From Clostridia bacterium (lineage in GTDB: Bacteria > Bacillota > Clostridia > UBA1381): a stretch of 35,022 nt of DNA. Location: the NCBI GenBank assembly GCA_900756545.1, contig CAAEKO010000057.1:1-35022 (forward strand), written 5' to 3'. Of the stretch, positions 7,951-15,835 are shown piece after piece. The notes beneath the pieces are model-generated. The model did not search any database. It had not been told where the DNA came from and worked only from the letters and a program-made list of their open reading frames with translations. Every line of letters starts with the position of its first letter. Position 1 is the first letter of the stretch. Both the position numbers and the translations under genes were made by a program.

Positions 7951-8664
7951 ATGCAAAACGTATTGATTACCGGCGGAAGCCGCGGGATCGGCGCGGCCTG
8001 TGTCCGGGTGTTTGCCAAAAAGGGCTTCCGCGTTTTTTTTACCTATTACAAAAGTAATACGCAGGCCCAGGCGCTGGCGGCACAGACTGGTACAATGGCT
8101 ATTTGGGCCAATGCAGCCGACGTCCAGACTCCTCAGCGGGTTTTAGATATTATCCACACCATAGGCTCAGTTGATATTTTAATCAATAACGCGGGCGTCG
8201 CCCAGCAAAAGCTTTTTTCCGATATTACCGAGGCGGACTGGGACAGGATGTTCGATGTGAATATAAAAAGTATGTTCCGTATGACGCAGGCGGTTCTGCC
8301 AGATATGATCCATAAAAAGCAGGGCCGCATCATCAACCTATCCTCTATTTGGGGGCAGACCGGCGCAAGCTGCGAGGTACATTATTCCGCTTCCAAGGCG
8401 GCTGTGATCGGCTTTACCAAGGCGCTGGCCAAAGAACTCGGTCTTTCCGGCATTTGCGTAAACTGCGTAGCGCCGGGCATGGTGGATACAGATATGAACG
8501 CTGGTCTTTTCCCCGAGGAAAAGAACGCTGTAATAACAGAAATCCCGCTTGGCAGGGCGGGAACGCCTGCGGAGATCGCGGAAACTATTTTTTTTCTATC
8601 CCGTCCTGAAACCAACTACATCACTGGACAGGTTATCGCCCCTAATGGCGGCTGGGAAATATAG
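7951..8664 (+). CDS. Short-chain dehydrogenase/reductase, FabG-like
   Basis: A 237-residue classical SDR that should reduce or oxidise a carbonyl/alcohol group with NAD(P)H. It has TGGSRGIG near the N-terminus for nucleotide binding, the structural NNAG motif near residue 82, Ser131/132, Tyr145 and Lys149 (YSASK) as catalytic residues, and the C-terminal GQV-x4-GG segment. The frame is open far upstream (to 7735, inside arsR), but the ATG at 7951 has AAAAGGAG at 7936-7943 and begins the nucleotide-binding strand, so it is chosen. It resembles 3-oxoacyl-ACP reductase, but no fatty-acid genes are nearby, so the substrate is open. A terminator follows. Confidence 0.88.
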   Translation: MQNVLITGGSRGIGAACVRVFAKKGFRVFFTYYKSNTQAQALAAQTGTMAIWANAADVQTPQRVLDIIHTIGSVDILINNAGVAQQKLFSDITEADWDRMFDVNIKSMFRMTQAVLPDMIHKKQGRIINLSSIWGQTGASCEVHYSASKAAVIGFTKALAKELGLSGICVNCVAPGMVDTDMNAGLFPEEKNAVITEIPLGRAGTPAEIAETIFFLSRPETNYITGQVIAPNGGWEI

Positions 8665-8686
8665 TTTTCTATCTGCATACTAAATT

Positions 8687-8730
8687 CAACGCCGTATGAA
8701 ATCTTTCATACGGCGTTGATATCTTTATTT
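8687..8730 (+). terminator. Terminator of the dehydrogenase gene
   Basis: A long perfect inverted repeat, CAACGCCGTATGAAA at 8687-8701 and its complement at 8704-8718, is followed by ATATCTTTATTTT. On the other strand the hairpin lies just past the stop of the stalk-domain gene, but its T-run there is weak. Confidence 0.85.
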
Positions 8731-9162
8731 TGTTGTCGTGATATCCACCGTGTAGGTATCCTGATCCCAAGCCACGGCTTCTCCCAATTCATCAATTACA
8801 AACCGTAGCGGTACAAAGGTAGACTCTCCAATGATTTTCGGCGCAACATCTATAGCCTTCTTCTCTTCACCCACAAAAACATCCGTATTGCCAACCTGCA
8901 TAACAATTGCTTTCATCCCGCCATCCATATTTTTAGAAATAAAGATGCTTTTTGTGTCTTGATCCCACAAAACATTGGCGCCTACAGCTTCAAAAATTCC
9001 TCGCAGAGGAACAAGCGTCCTGTCATTTTCAATGAACGGCTCTGCGGGCAGAGTCAATTCTGTCCCGTCCAACCGGATTGTCACCTTCTGCGCCTGAGCC
9101 AGTACACTGCTCGCCGCTAAAACCTGTACCGCCGCCAAAACAGCCACAATTATTTTTTTCAT
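8725..9162 (-). CDS. Secreted stalk-domain protein (copper amine oxidase N-terminal-like domain)
   Basis: A 145-residue exported protein: a signal peptide of about 23 residues (Lys-Lys, then hydrophobic, cleavage after LAQA or SSVLA) followed by one beta-rich stalk domain. The family pattern is clear twice: ENDRTLVPLRGIFEAVGANV-W near the middle, then GESTFVPLRFVIDELG with a closing W-DQDT. Such domains are common in clostridial surface proteins and are thought to act in binding or assembly rather than catalysis. Of three in-frame starts, the ATG at 9162 is chosen because TAAGGAGA (9172-9178) lies nine bases upstream. The stop of the FucU gene falls inside that ribosome binding site, so translation of the two may be coupled. 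Confidence 0.82.
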   Translation of the reverse strand: MKKIIVAVLAAVQVLAASSVLAQAQKVTIRLDGTELTLPAEPFIENDRTLVPLRGIFEAVGANVLWDQDTKSIFISKNMDGGMKAIVMQVGNTDVFVGEEKKAIDVAPKIIGESTFVPLRFVIDELGEAVAWDQDTYTVDITTTK

Positions 9163-9175
9163 TTCCATTCTCTCC

Positions 9176-9607
9176 TTATTTCTCAATTACGCAGCCCTTT
9201 TTCAAGATTACGTTCGCATACTGTGCCTTTTCTGTGGTATATACTACCGCAAAAGCTTCTTTTGCACGCTCATAATACTTAAACCGTTCGATATGCTCAA
9301 TCTTTGCGTCCGGCTCATGTTTCTTTATGATTTCCTTATATGTATCCCAAATTACCGGCACGACAGTATCGCCTTCGCATACCTCCATAAGCGCTACCTG
9401 GTTTTCTACATACTGATCCAGAGGCATAACGCTGAGGATCGCATCCAGCACCTCCGGCACATTCTGCCCGTCCAGCCGGACAAGCCGCTTCGCGATAGAT
9501 GAAGCGGGAAAATTCCCGTCTGAAATTACGATTTCATCACCGTGTCCCATCTCCATCAGAATTTTTAAAAGATCCGGCGTCAAAATTGGGTTGATACCTT
9601 TTAACAT
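9176..9607 (-). CDS. fucU: RbsD/FucU family sugar mutarotase, FucU-type
   Basis: A 143-residue cytoplasmic protein of the RbsD/FucU fold, which interconverts alpha and beta anomers of sugars such as L-fucose. It starts MLKGINPILTPDLLKIL as FucU proteins do, and has MGHGDEIVISDGNFPA with His22, Asp24 and Asp30 at conserved positions. The C-terminal part ends in the family's VILKKG segment. No fucose isomerase, kinase or transporter is next to it, so the physiological sugar is not shown. It lies 35 bases after the upstream FAD-enzyme gene and just before the stalk-domain gene, so it appears co-transcribed. GAAAGGAAGG upstream is the ribosome binding site. Confidence 0.85.
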   Translation of the reverse strand: MLKGINPILTPDLLKILMEMGHGDEIVISDGNFPASSIAKRLVRLDGQNVPEVLDAILSVMPLDQYVENQVALMEVCEGDTVVPVIWDTYKEIIKKHEPDAKIEHIERFKYYERAKEAFAVVYTTEKAQYANVILKKGCVIEK

Positions 9608-9642
9608 AGTTATCCTTCCTTTCTTGATATCTCAAAGCCAGC

Positions 9643-11217
9643 CTATACCGGCTCTGTTTTCATAATTGCCTCAAAAACCTTAATGCCGTCTACTGCCGCG
9701 GACATAATGCCGCCGGCATAGCCGGCTCCCTCCCCGCAAGGGTACAAGCCCTGGATATTCGCCTCTAACGTCTTCGAATCTCTGCATATCCGCACAGGTG
9801 ATGAACTCCGCGTTTCCGGGGCAGTCAGTACCGCATCCGGATCAGCAAATCCTTTCAGTTTTTTCTCCATAATTGGGATTGCCTGCCGCAGGGCCTCTGC
9901 CACAAACCGGGGTAACACTTCATCAAGGCTCCCCCATGTCACGCCTGGTCTATATGTAGGTTTGATTCTTCCTCCTTCTGTGGAGGGCCTTCTGCAAAGA
10001 AAATCTCCAACCCGCTGTGCCGGTGCGAAATAACGTTCTCTGGCAGCACGCCAAGCATTCTCTTCGATTTTCCTCTGTAGTTCCACACCGGCCAAAGGGT
10101 GATCCCCAGGAAAATCCTCCGGCGTCACACTGACCAGCAGGGCGCTGTTACTGTTTTCTCCATCCCGGGCATGATAACTCATACCGTTGGTGACAATACC
10201 GCCTTCTTCCGAGGCCGCCGCCACGACAACACCTCCCGGGCACATACAAAAAGTATACGCCCCGCGGCCGTCCTCCAAATGCACCGCCAGCTTATAGTCC
10301 GCCGCGGGCAATTTTTTATAGTCACTGCCGTACTGGCTATTGTCGATATCATCTCGCCTGTGCTCAATCCGTGCGCCTACGGAAAATGCCTTTTGCTTCA
10401 TATCCACCCCAGCGTCATAAAGCATTTGAAAGGTATCCCGGGCGCTATGACCGATTGCCGCAGCAACATGATCCGTTTCCATTTCATAATTCCCATCCGC
10501 GCAGCTTACCTGTATACCGATTATTCGGTCATTCTTAACCAAAAGGCCGGTAAGCTTATGTCCAAACCGAAATTCTCCGCCCTGGATTTCGATTTCCCGG
10601 CGAATCTCTTTTACAATTTTCACCAGCTTGTCCGTTCCAATATGTGGCTTGGCATCATATCGGACGCCCTCATCCGCGCCGAACTTATAAAATTCCTCCA
10701 GCACTCTCCGGCAACGGATATCCTTGATCCCGGTCGTCAGCTTTCCATCGGAAAACGTTCCAGCACCGCCTTCTCCAAACTGTACATTGCAGTTTGGGTC
10801 AAGTTCTCCAGTTTCCCAGAACCGCTGAACCGCTCTGGTGCGCCGGTCTAAATCATAACCCCGCTCCAACACAACAGGCCGTGCCCCGGCATAGGCCAGC
10901 ATCAGGGCGCAGAACAGCCCCGCTGGGCCGCTCCCCACCACCACAGGCCGATTATTAAAGGGCCGACTGGGCGGCGGTATATAGTCCTTATTCCCTATTT
11001 GTGAAACTTGCCTATTTCCCAGCAAGCGGGCTTCATTTTTTACTTCTGCCTCAATTGCGTAAACAAAATGAATATCGTTTTTCCTCCGGGCGTCTATGGC
11101 CTTTTTGACAGGCCGCATGCTTTTGACATCTTCCGGCGGAATGCCCAGACAAGCGGCCACTTTTTCCTTTGTCAACTCCTCATCCAGCTCTACCCGGATA
11201 TTGTTAATTCTGATCAT
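9643..11217 (-). CDS. FAD-dependent oxidoreductase of the COG2509 type
   Basis: A 524-residue flavoprotein. The first about 80 residues form a small alpha/beta domain; then comes the dinucleotide-binding motif VVVGSGPAGLFCALMLAYAG (about 91-110) with an acidic residue ending the second strand (VLERG). A conserved FGEGGAGTFSDGKL segment lies about 146-160, and a C-terminal CGEGAGYAGGIMSAAVDG returns to the FAD site. This matches the widespread uncharacterised FAD-dependent dehydrogenases; the natural reaction is not established. It starts 3 bases after the stop of another FAD enzyme, so the two are translated together. Ribosome binding site GGAGGG is eight bases upstream. Confidence 0.85.
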   Translation of the reverse strand: MIRINNIRVELDEELTKEKVAACLGIPPEDVKSMRPVKKAIDARRKNDIHFVYAIEAEVKNEARLLGNRQVSQIGNKDYIPPPSRPFNNRPVVVGSGPAGLFCALMLAYAGARPVVLERGYDLDRRTRAVQRFWETGELDPNCNVQFGEGGAGTFSDGKLTTGIKDIRCRRVLEEFYKFGADEGVRYDAKPHIGTDKLVKIVKEIRREIEIQGGEFRFGHKLTGLLVKNDRIIGIQVSCADGNYEMETDHVAAAIGHSARDTFQMLYDAGVDMKQKAFSVGARIEHRRDDIDNSQYGSDYKKLPAADYKLAVHLEDGRGAYTFCMCPGGVVVAAASEEGGIVTNGMSYHARDGENSNSALLVSVTPEDFPGDHPLAGVELQRKIEENAWRAARERYFAPAQRVGDFLCRRPSTEGGRIKPTYRPGVTWGSLDEVLPRFVAEALRQAIPIMEKKLKGFADPDAVLTAPETRSSSPVRICRDSKTLEANIQGLYPCGEGAGYAGGIMSAAVDGIKVFEAIMKTEPV

Positions 11218-11220
11218 TCC

Positions 11221-12435
11221 TTATCCCTCCGCCGCCGATATGCCGGCAATATAGCCGGATGACCAAGCCCATTGCAGGTTATATCCGCCACAGTCCCCGT
11301 CAATATCCAGAAGCTCGCCCACGATAAATAGGTTATCCATCAGCCTGGATTCAAACGTGGCTGGATTCACCTCCCGCACATCTACGCCCCCGGCTGTGAC
11401 CTGGGCATTATTCCAAGAAAGCGTTCCATTGGTTTCAAAGGACCATCCCTTTATAGCTCTGGCAGCCTGCCTGATCTCTTTTCTGGAAAGCGTGTCCGAA
11501 ATCCGGGATAGGGGCGCGATCCCGCAGGCTTTTAGAAGTACTTGTCCCATCCGCTTGGGCAGAATCCCCACCAAATAGTTTTCCAGTGTTTTTACCGGAA
11601 ATTTCTGCGCTTCCAACAGCCCCGCCACCTGCTCCTCCGAATATTCGGGCATTAAGTCCAGCTCTATGCGGCATTTTCTATACATGGCAACCGCTCTGGA
11701 AAGCCGAAACAGAGGCGGCCCGGACAATCCGTATTCCGTAAACAGAATCTCACCCTGTTCCGCACCGATTTCTGTCTCGTTATAGAATAGCCGGACAATG
11801 CCATCAAATTTCATGCCTTGCAGACCCTTGCCATATTCGGTGGAGGTTTTAACCTGAACCAAGGCTGGAAAGGCCGGTATGATGTGATGTCCCAACTTTT
11901 CCAAAATCGGATATCCGCTGCCGTTAGAGCCTAAATCCGGCGCTGCCCGGCCGCCGCAGGCCATAATCACCGCGTCAGCTCCTCTTTTCTCATTCTGGTA
12001 GCTGTATAAAATATATCCCGTACCCAGCCGCTCAATCCGCGCTACTTCAAATCTGCAGATTATTCGAATACCCAGCCTTTCCGCCTCCATCCGCAAAACA
12101 TCTAAAACGGCGGCGGCCTGTCCGGAATAGGGATAAGCCTTTCCCTCCTCCTCAATTTTGGCAAGTACGCCCAGTTTCCGAAAGAAATCAAGCGTATCCT
12201 CCACCCAAAACCGACATACAGCCCCGCGGACAAAAGCTTTGTCTTGACCATGGTAATTTTCTTCTGAAGCATAGATATTTGTAAAATTACACCGCCCGTT
12301 GCCGGTGGCGAGTATTTTTCTACCCACCCTGTCCTGCCGCTCATAAACCGTTACGTTCACGCCCTTGCGCGCCGCGGCAATGGCTGCCGTCAGCCCAGAA
12401 GCGCCGCCGCCAACAACTGCAATTTCCTTTTTCAA
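11221..12435 (-). CDS. NAD(P)/FAD-dependent oxidoreductase, HI0933/YhiN family
   Basis: A 404-residue flavoprotein of the HI0933 (BaiN/YhiN) family, sometimes annotated as aminoacetone oxidase family. N-terminal FAD motif VVGGGASGLTAAIAAARKG (about 7-25), then the family-specific GRKILATGNGRCNFTN (about 41-56). A C-terminal GELLDIDGDCGGYNLQWAWSSG closes the FAD site. The start codon is TTG (12433-12435) with GGGAGGG eight bases upstream; no ATG is near. It is tightly packed between the AI-2E gene (4 bases) and the second FAD enzyme (3 bases). The reaction in this organism is unknown. Confidence 0.87.
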   Translation of the reverse strand: MKKEIAVVGGGASGLTAAIAAARKGVNVTVYERQDRVGRKILATGNGRCNFTNIYASEENYHGQDKAFVRGAVCRFWVEDTLDFFRKLGVLAKIEEEGKAYPYSGQAAAVLDVLRMEAERLGIRIICRFEVARIERLGTGYILYSYQNEKRGADAVIMACGGRAAPDLGSNGSGYPILEKLGHHIIPAFPALVQVKTSTEYGKGLQGMKFDGIVRLFYNETEIGAEQGEILFTEYGLSGPPLFRLSRAVAMYRKCRIELDLMPEYSEEQVAGLLEAQKFPVKTLENYLVGILPKRMGQVLLKACGIAPLSRISDTLSRKEIRQAARAIKGWSFETNGTLSWNNAQVTAGGVDVREVNPATFESRLMDNLFIVGELLDIDGDCGGYNLQWAWSSGYIAGISAAEG

Positions 12436-12439
12436 TCCG

Positions 12440-13591
12440 CTATCCCTCCCTTGGTATTGTGGACTTTTGCGACTTTTTCCATTCCAATGTCTTCAAATAA
12501 TCAGAGAATATCATTTTCACCACAACCAATACCGGCACAGATAACACCATCCCAAGCACGCCAAACAGGCCGCCGCCTACAGTTACTGCGAAAATCACCC
12601 AAATTGGCCGAAGCTTCAGCATATTGCCCATGATTCGGGGACCGATAAAATTAGCGTCAAACTGTTGTAAGACCAGCAAGGCTATACCGGTCCATATACA
12701 TTTGAACAGGCCGCCGGTGAAAAAAGTCAATAATATTGCCGTAACTGCACCCACAATAGCGCCAAAGTATGGAATTAAATTGCAAAAGCCCATTAAAAGC
12801 CCTAATGCAATAGCATATTTTACCTTCAGCGTGGAAAGCACCACTGTAGCCATAACAGCCACGATAGCCGCGTCAATCAACTGACTATATAGGTATGCGG
12901 CAAAAATATCATTTGTTTTTAATACATAAGTAGTAACCTTCAGCGATTTTTCCTGCGGGACAAAAATATTCATGACCCGTTTCACAGCTCCCAGAATACG
13001 CTCCTTGTCCAGCAGGGCATAAATCGAAACAATGACCGCAATAAACGACGTCATCACGCCCGAGGTCACGCTCATTACTCCCTGGGCATATTTTTCAAAC
13101 TGCGTTAAATCAATGCGGGTAAGAAAATCCTGAATCGTTTTAATAAACGTATCCGGACTCACTTCAATCAAATGTGTACCAAAATTATTCTGGATAAATG
13201 CCGCTGCGGATTCGATATACCCGGGCAGATTCGTATAGAGGAAATTGTAAATATCAATAAAATTCCTGTAAGCCGCCGGTACGATCATCCATACCAGCAC
13301 TACAATTAGAATAATGGCAATACTGTAAATCGACAGCACACTAATCCCTTTTTCATGGTTTTGCAAAAATTTAAATCTGGACTTCCGGCATGCCCCTGCA
13401 ATCTTCTTACAAGGCAGATTCAGAATGTAAGCGATCACAAAGCCGGCAATAAACGGCTTAATCACATGCAGTATCTTTAAGATAACGTCTGTCACCTCCC
13501 GGAGGTTATCAAACGTCTTGTACACTGCAATCAGCGCGACGCCCAAGATAAATGCTAATATCCATTTTGTGTATGCTCCAAAATTTTTCAT
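12440..13591 (-). CDS. AI-2E family transporter (PerM/YdiK-type membrane protein)
   Basis: A 383-residue integral membrane protein with about eight hydrophobic segments: two near the N-terminus (about 10-60), one around 85-110, and a cluster from about 175 to 370. A hydrophilic extracytoplasmic stretch lies about 115-165. The GLLMGFCNLIPYFGAIVGAV-type segment (about 265-285) is the family hallmark. Some members export the signal AI-2, others act in sodium or ion antiport, so the substrate is open. It is the first gene of the minus-strand operon that continues to 8725; the next gene starts 4 bases on. GAAAGGTG is the ribosome binding site. Confidence 0.87.
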   Translation of the reverse strand: MKNFGAYTKWILAFILGVALIAVYKTFDNLREVTDVILKILHVIKPFIAGFVIAYILNLPCKKIAGACRKSRFKFLQNHEKGISVLSIYSIAIILIVVLVWMIVPAAYRNFIDIYNFLYTNLPGYIESAAAFIQNNFGTHLIEVSPDTFIKTIQDFLTRIDLTQFEKYAQGVMSVTSGVMTSFIAVIVSIYALLDKERILGAVKRVMNIFVPQEKSLKVTTYVLKTNDIFAAYLYSQLIDAAIVAVMATVVLSTLKVKYAIALGLLMGFCNLIPYFGAIVGAVTAILLTFFTGGLFKCIWTGIALLVLQQFDANFIGPRIMGNMLKLRPIWVIFAVTVGGGLFGVLGMVLSVPVLVVVKMIFSDYLKTLEWKKSQKSTIPREG

Positions 13592-13642
13592 CTGTACACC
13601 TTTCCGCTTTTACCGGCTGGCCGGCTTGTTTTTTCAGAATGA

Positions 13643-13678
13643 ATAAAAAGGAGTTGTAAATCTTACAACCCCTTTTAT
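13643..13678 (-). terminator. Terminator of the SLH-protein gene
   Basis: On the minus strand a stem of AAAAGG-G-GTTGTAA with its near-complement (one G-T pair) encloses a short loop and is followed by TTTTTATTC. It lies 15 bases after the SLH gene and before the AI-2E gene, separating the two transcripts. Confidence 0.8.
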
Positions 13679-13692
13679 TTCCAGTGTTATCT

Positions 13693-15516
13693 TTACTCAG
13701 AATCCACAATAATCAACGTAGCCTCATACGCACCATTCTTCACATTTCCGCGTACTGTAACCGTATCGCCTTCCTTGATACTCTTCATAGACATTTCTTT
13801 GCCTGCTCCTGAAATAAATTTAGCTGTACTGTCCTTACAGTAAACAGTTTCTTCCGCCGTTGCATTATCTATCTTATAGCTAACCTTAATAAAGCCATAG
13901 GATGAATTAATTGCCGTTACTACGCCAGTCAATGTCTTTGATGTGACCGCTACGGCAGACGCCGTGATCTTTTTAATAGCCTGCCCCTCAAGAGTCAGCT
14001 TTACACTGTCGCCCACCCGGAAGTCGTACAAGGTCTTTTCTTCGTTATTGATCAGGATTTCCACACCAGTAGGGATAACATAAGTTACTGGCTCTCCTTT
14101 AACCAAAACAGTCATTTGGGGTTCAGATGAAATTATCAGCTCCTGAATTGTCCCCTCCACCGTCTTCGTGTTGGATTGTGCAGTTACCATAGTCACAACA
14201 CCATATTCCAATGTCAGATCCACTACATCGCCCTTATAAATGTTGGACATATCCGAAATATCATTGTTCTTCCGCACAATAACATCAGAACTTACTGTGA
14301 ACGTTGATCTGTCATAGGCCTCATCTGCATGACTGATTGTAATGGTCAAATCGTCAGAAATCGAAATTCCTTCAATCGTTGCCCGCTTAATCGTGGACGT
14401 CTTCGGCTCCGCAATGATATTTTGTACCTTGCTGCCGGAAAGCTCAAGGGTAATATAATCTCCTTTTGTGAAATCCCGGATCGTGGCGGTTTTTCCATCT
14501 CTTGTAACTGTGACGTCCGCTACACATTCAAATTCCTGTGGAGTGCTTTCCCCAGAAAGCGTTACCATCAGACTCAAAACACCGCTCCGGCTGGCATAAG
14601 AAGAATAAATCCCCTTGACCGTCTCGTCCGGTATACTGGACATAACATCTACATATAAAAGCTCTCCTTTTGCATACGTAAACACTGCCGTCACGCCTGA
14701 AGGCACGTCTTTAGCCTGACTCAGGACACCTTCTACCATCATTTTGGTTTTGTCCGTATACCCCATCTCATAATTTGTCCCGTCAGATTCCTTCAGTGTG
14801 ATATTTTTTGATACTGTATCAATACTGACAATTCTGCCCTTAGTAAACCCTACAGCCATCTTGTCCACTGTTTTGGAAAGCATAACAGCAATCTGGCTCC
14901 GAAGTACGCTGCTTTTCGGGGAGAATTTTCCATCATCCATCCCGCTCATGATTTCCTGCTCTGTTACGTAATATACATACTGCGTGGCCTTGCTGGGAAT
15001 CTCTTTCGCGTCTGTATAGGACAGATCGACCATTAATTCCTTCTTTGCCTCGCTTTCAGCACCCATAGCCTTGGTAATAATAATCGCAGCCTCATACCGG
15101 GGCATCGCCTCGTTTTTCTTTTCATCTGCCAGATATGTATCCAGTTCGGCCTCCTTCAGAGCGCCCCGGTAAAGCATAAAAGCAATCTCGGCATCTCCAA
15201 AGTTCAGGTCATACTTGTCCAGAGTCTCGCTGTACTGCTCCAGCGCATAATCTACGATTTCCGCATTATTTTCGCTGTTAGAACCCATGGCCCGTGCAAA
15301 CAGACAAATCGCTTCCAGCCGCGAAACCTCTTTATCTGGTTTATATGTACCGTCGCCATACCCGCTGATCAGGCCCAAATCCGCCATTTCCTCAATATAT
15401 GGAGCGGCCCATGCATATTTATCATCGCTTATATCAGAAAAATCTGCCGCAAATACAGGCGCTGCAAGTGAAAATGCCAGCGCCGCTGAAACCGCAGCAT
15501 TCGCAATCCTTTTCAT
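13693..15516 (-). CDS. SLH-domain cell-surface protein with five tandem beta-rich repeats
   Basis: A 607-residue exported protein. Residues 1-23 are a signal peptide ending APVFA. S-layer homology domains follow: a clear one at about 25-78 (with LGLISGYGDGTYKPDKEVSR), a weak one at 80-152, and a third at 164-216 (IMSGMDDGKFSPKSSVLRSQ). SLH domains anchor proteins to pyruvylated wall polymers. From 226 on I count five similar units of about 70 residues (226-291, 299-368, 380-446, 452-519, 529-604). Each opens with V-x-G-x-I/V and closes with GD-x-V-x-L followed by I-x-A or similar, suggesting a string of small beta-barrels. The role is probably structural. It is a single-gene transcript with its own promoter and terminator; AAGGAGG lies 11 bases before the ATG. 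Confidence 0.88.
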   Translation of the reverse strand: MKRIANAAVSAALAFSLAAPVFAADFSDISDDKYAWAAPYIEEMADLGLISGYGDGTYKPDKEVSRLEAICLFARAMGSNSENNAEIVDYALEQYSETLDKYDLNFGDAEIAFMLYRGALKEAELDTYLADEKKNEAMPRYEAAIIITKAMGAESEAKKELMVDLSYTDAKEIPSKATQYVYYVTEQEIMSGMDDGKFSPKSSVLRSQIAVMLSKTVDKMAVGFTKGRIVSIDTVSKNITLKESDGTNYEMGYTDKTKMMVEGVLSQAKDVPSGVTAVFTYAKGELLYVDVMSSIPDETVKGIYSSYASRSGVLSLMVTLSGESTPQEFECVADVTVTRDGKTATIRDFTKGDYITLELSGSKVQNIIAEPKTSTIKRATIEGISISDDLTITISHADEAYDRSTFTVSSDVIVRKNNDISDMSNIYKGDVVDLTLEYGVVTMVTAQSNTKTVEGTIQELIISSEPQMTVLVKGEPVTYVIPTGVEILINNEEKTLYDFRVGDSVKLTLEGQAIKKITASAVAVTSKTLTGVVTAINSSYGFIKVSYKIDNATAEETVYCKDSTAKFISGAGKEMSMKSIKEGDTVTVRGNVKNGAYEATLIIVDSE

Positions 15517-15554
15517 CTTGATATAGTCCTCCTTATTCTATTTTTACTATCTAT

Positions 15555-15583
15555 ATCATACCACAACCAAATCAATACTGCAA
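15555..15583 (-). promoter_or_regulatory. Promoter of the SLH-protein gene
   Basis: On the minus strand: -35 TTGCAG (15578-15583), 17-base spacer, -10 TATGAT (15555-15560). Transcription would start near 15548, about 30 bases before the start codon. Confidence 0.6.
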
Positions 15584-15608
15584 GGACTGTTTTGAAAATG
15601 TAGAAATA

Positions 15609-15665
15609 TTGTAACATTTGTACAAAAGGCGCTATATATTGTATAAAATGGTGATAATATCACCA
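15609..15665 (+). promoter_or_regulatory. Candidate second plus-strand promoter with palindromic operator
   Basis: Upstream of the malic enzyme promoter is a weaker plus-strand promoter: TTGTAC (15618-15623), 18-base spacer, TATAAA (15642-15647). A perfect 17-base palindrome, TGGTGATA-A-TATCACCA (15649-15665), lies just after the -10, where a repressor would sit. A second small dyad, TTGTA-N7-TACAA (15609-15625), overlaps the -35. The regulator is not identifiable. The remaining bases of this 319-base gap (15666-15773) show nothing else. Confidence 0.5.
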
Positions 15666-15773
15666 AAACCACCATATTCTGTCGTAGAAATAATGAGATT
15701 TTTCCCTGAATTTTCAAATCCCCATTCCAACATTCATCATTTTGCACAAATCCCGTTTCACACAGACTCTCCC

Positions 15774-15802
15774 TTGACATTCCTTGTCTGATAAGGTAAA
15801 AT
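15774..15802 (+). promoter_or_regulatory. Promoter of the malic enzyme gene
   Basis: -35 TTGACA (15774-15779), 17-base spacer, -10 TAAAAT (15797-15802), giving a leader of about 27 bases. Confidence 0.8.
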
Positions 15803-15835
15803 GACCATAGTTCTAAATTGGAGGTATATATTGGC

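Noticed and set aside
10099..10851. 250-codon frame opposite the COG2509-type gene
   Set aside because: It lies wholly antisense to a well-supported flavoprotein gene and has no recognisable domain or ribosome binding site.
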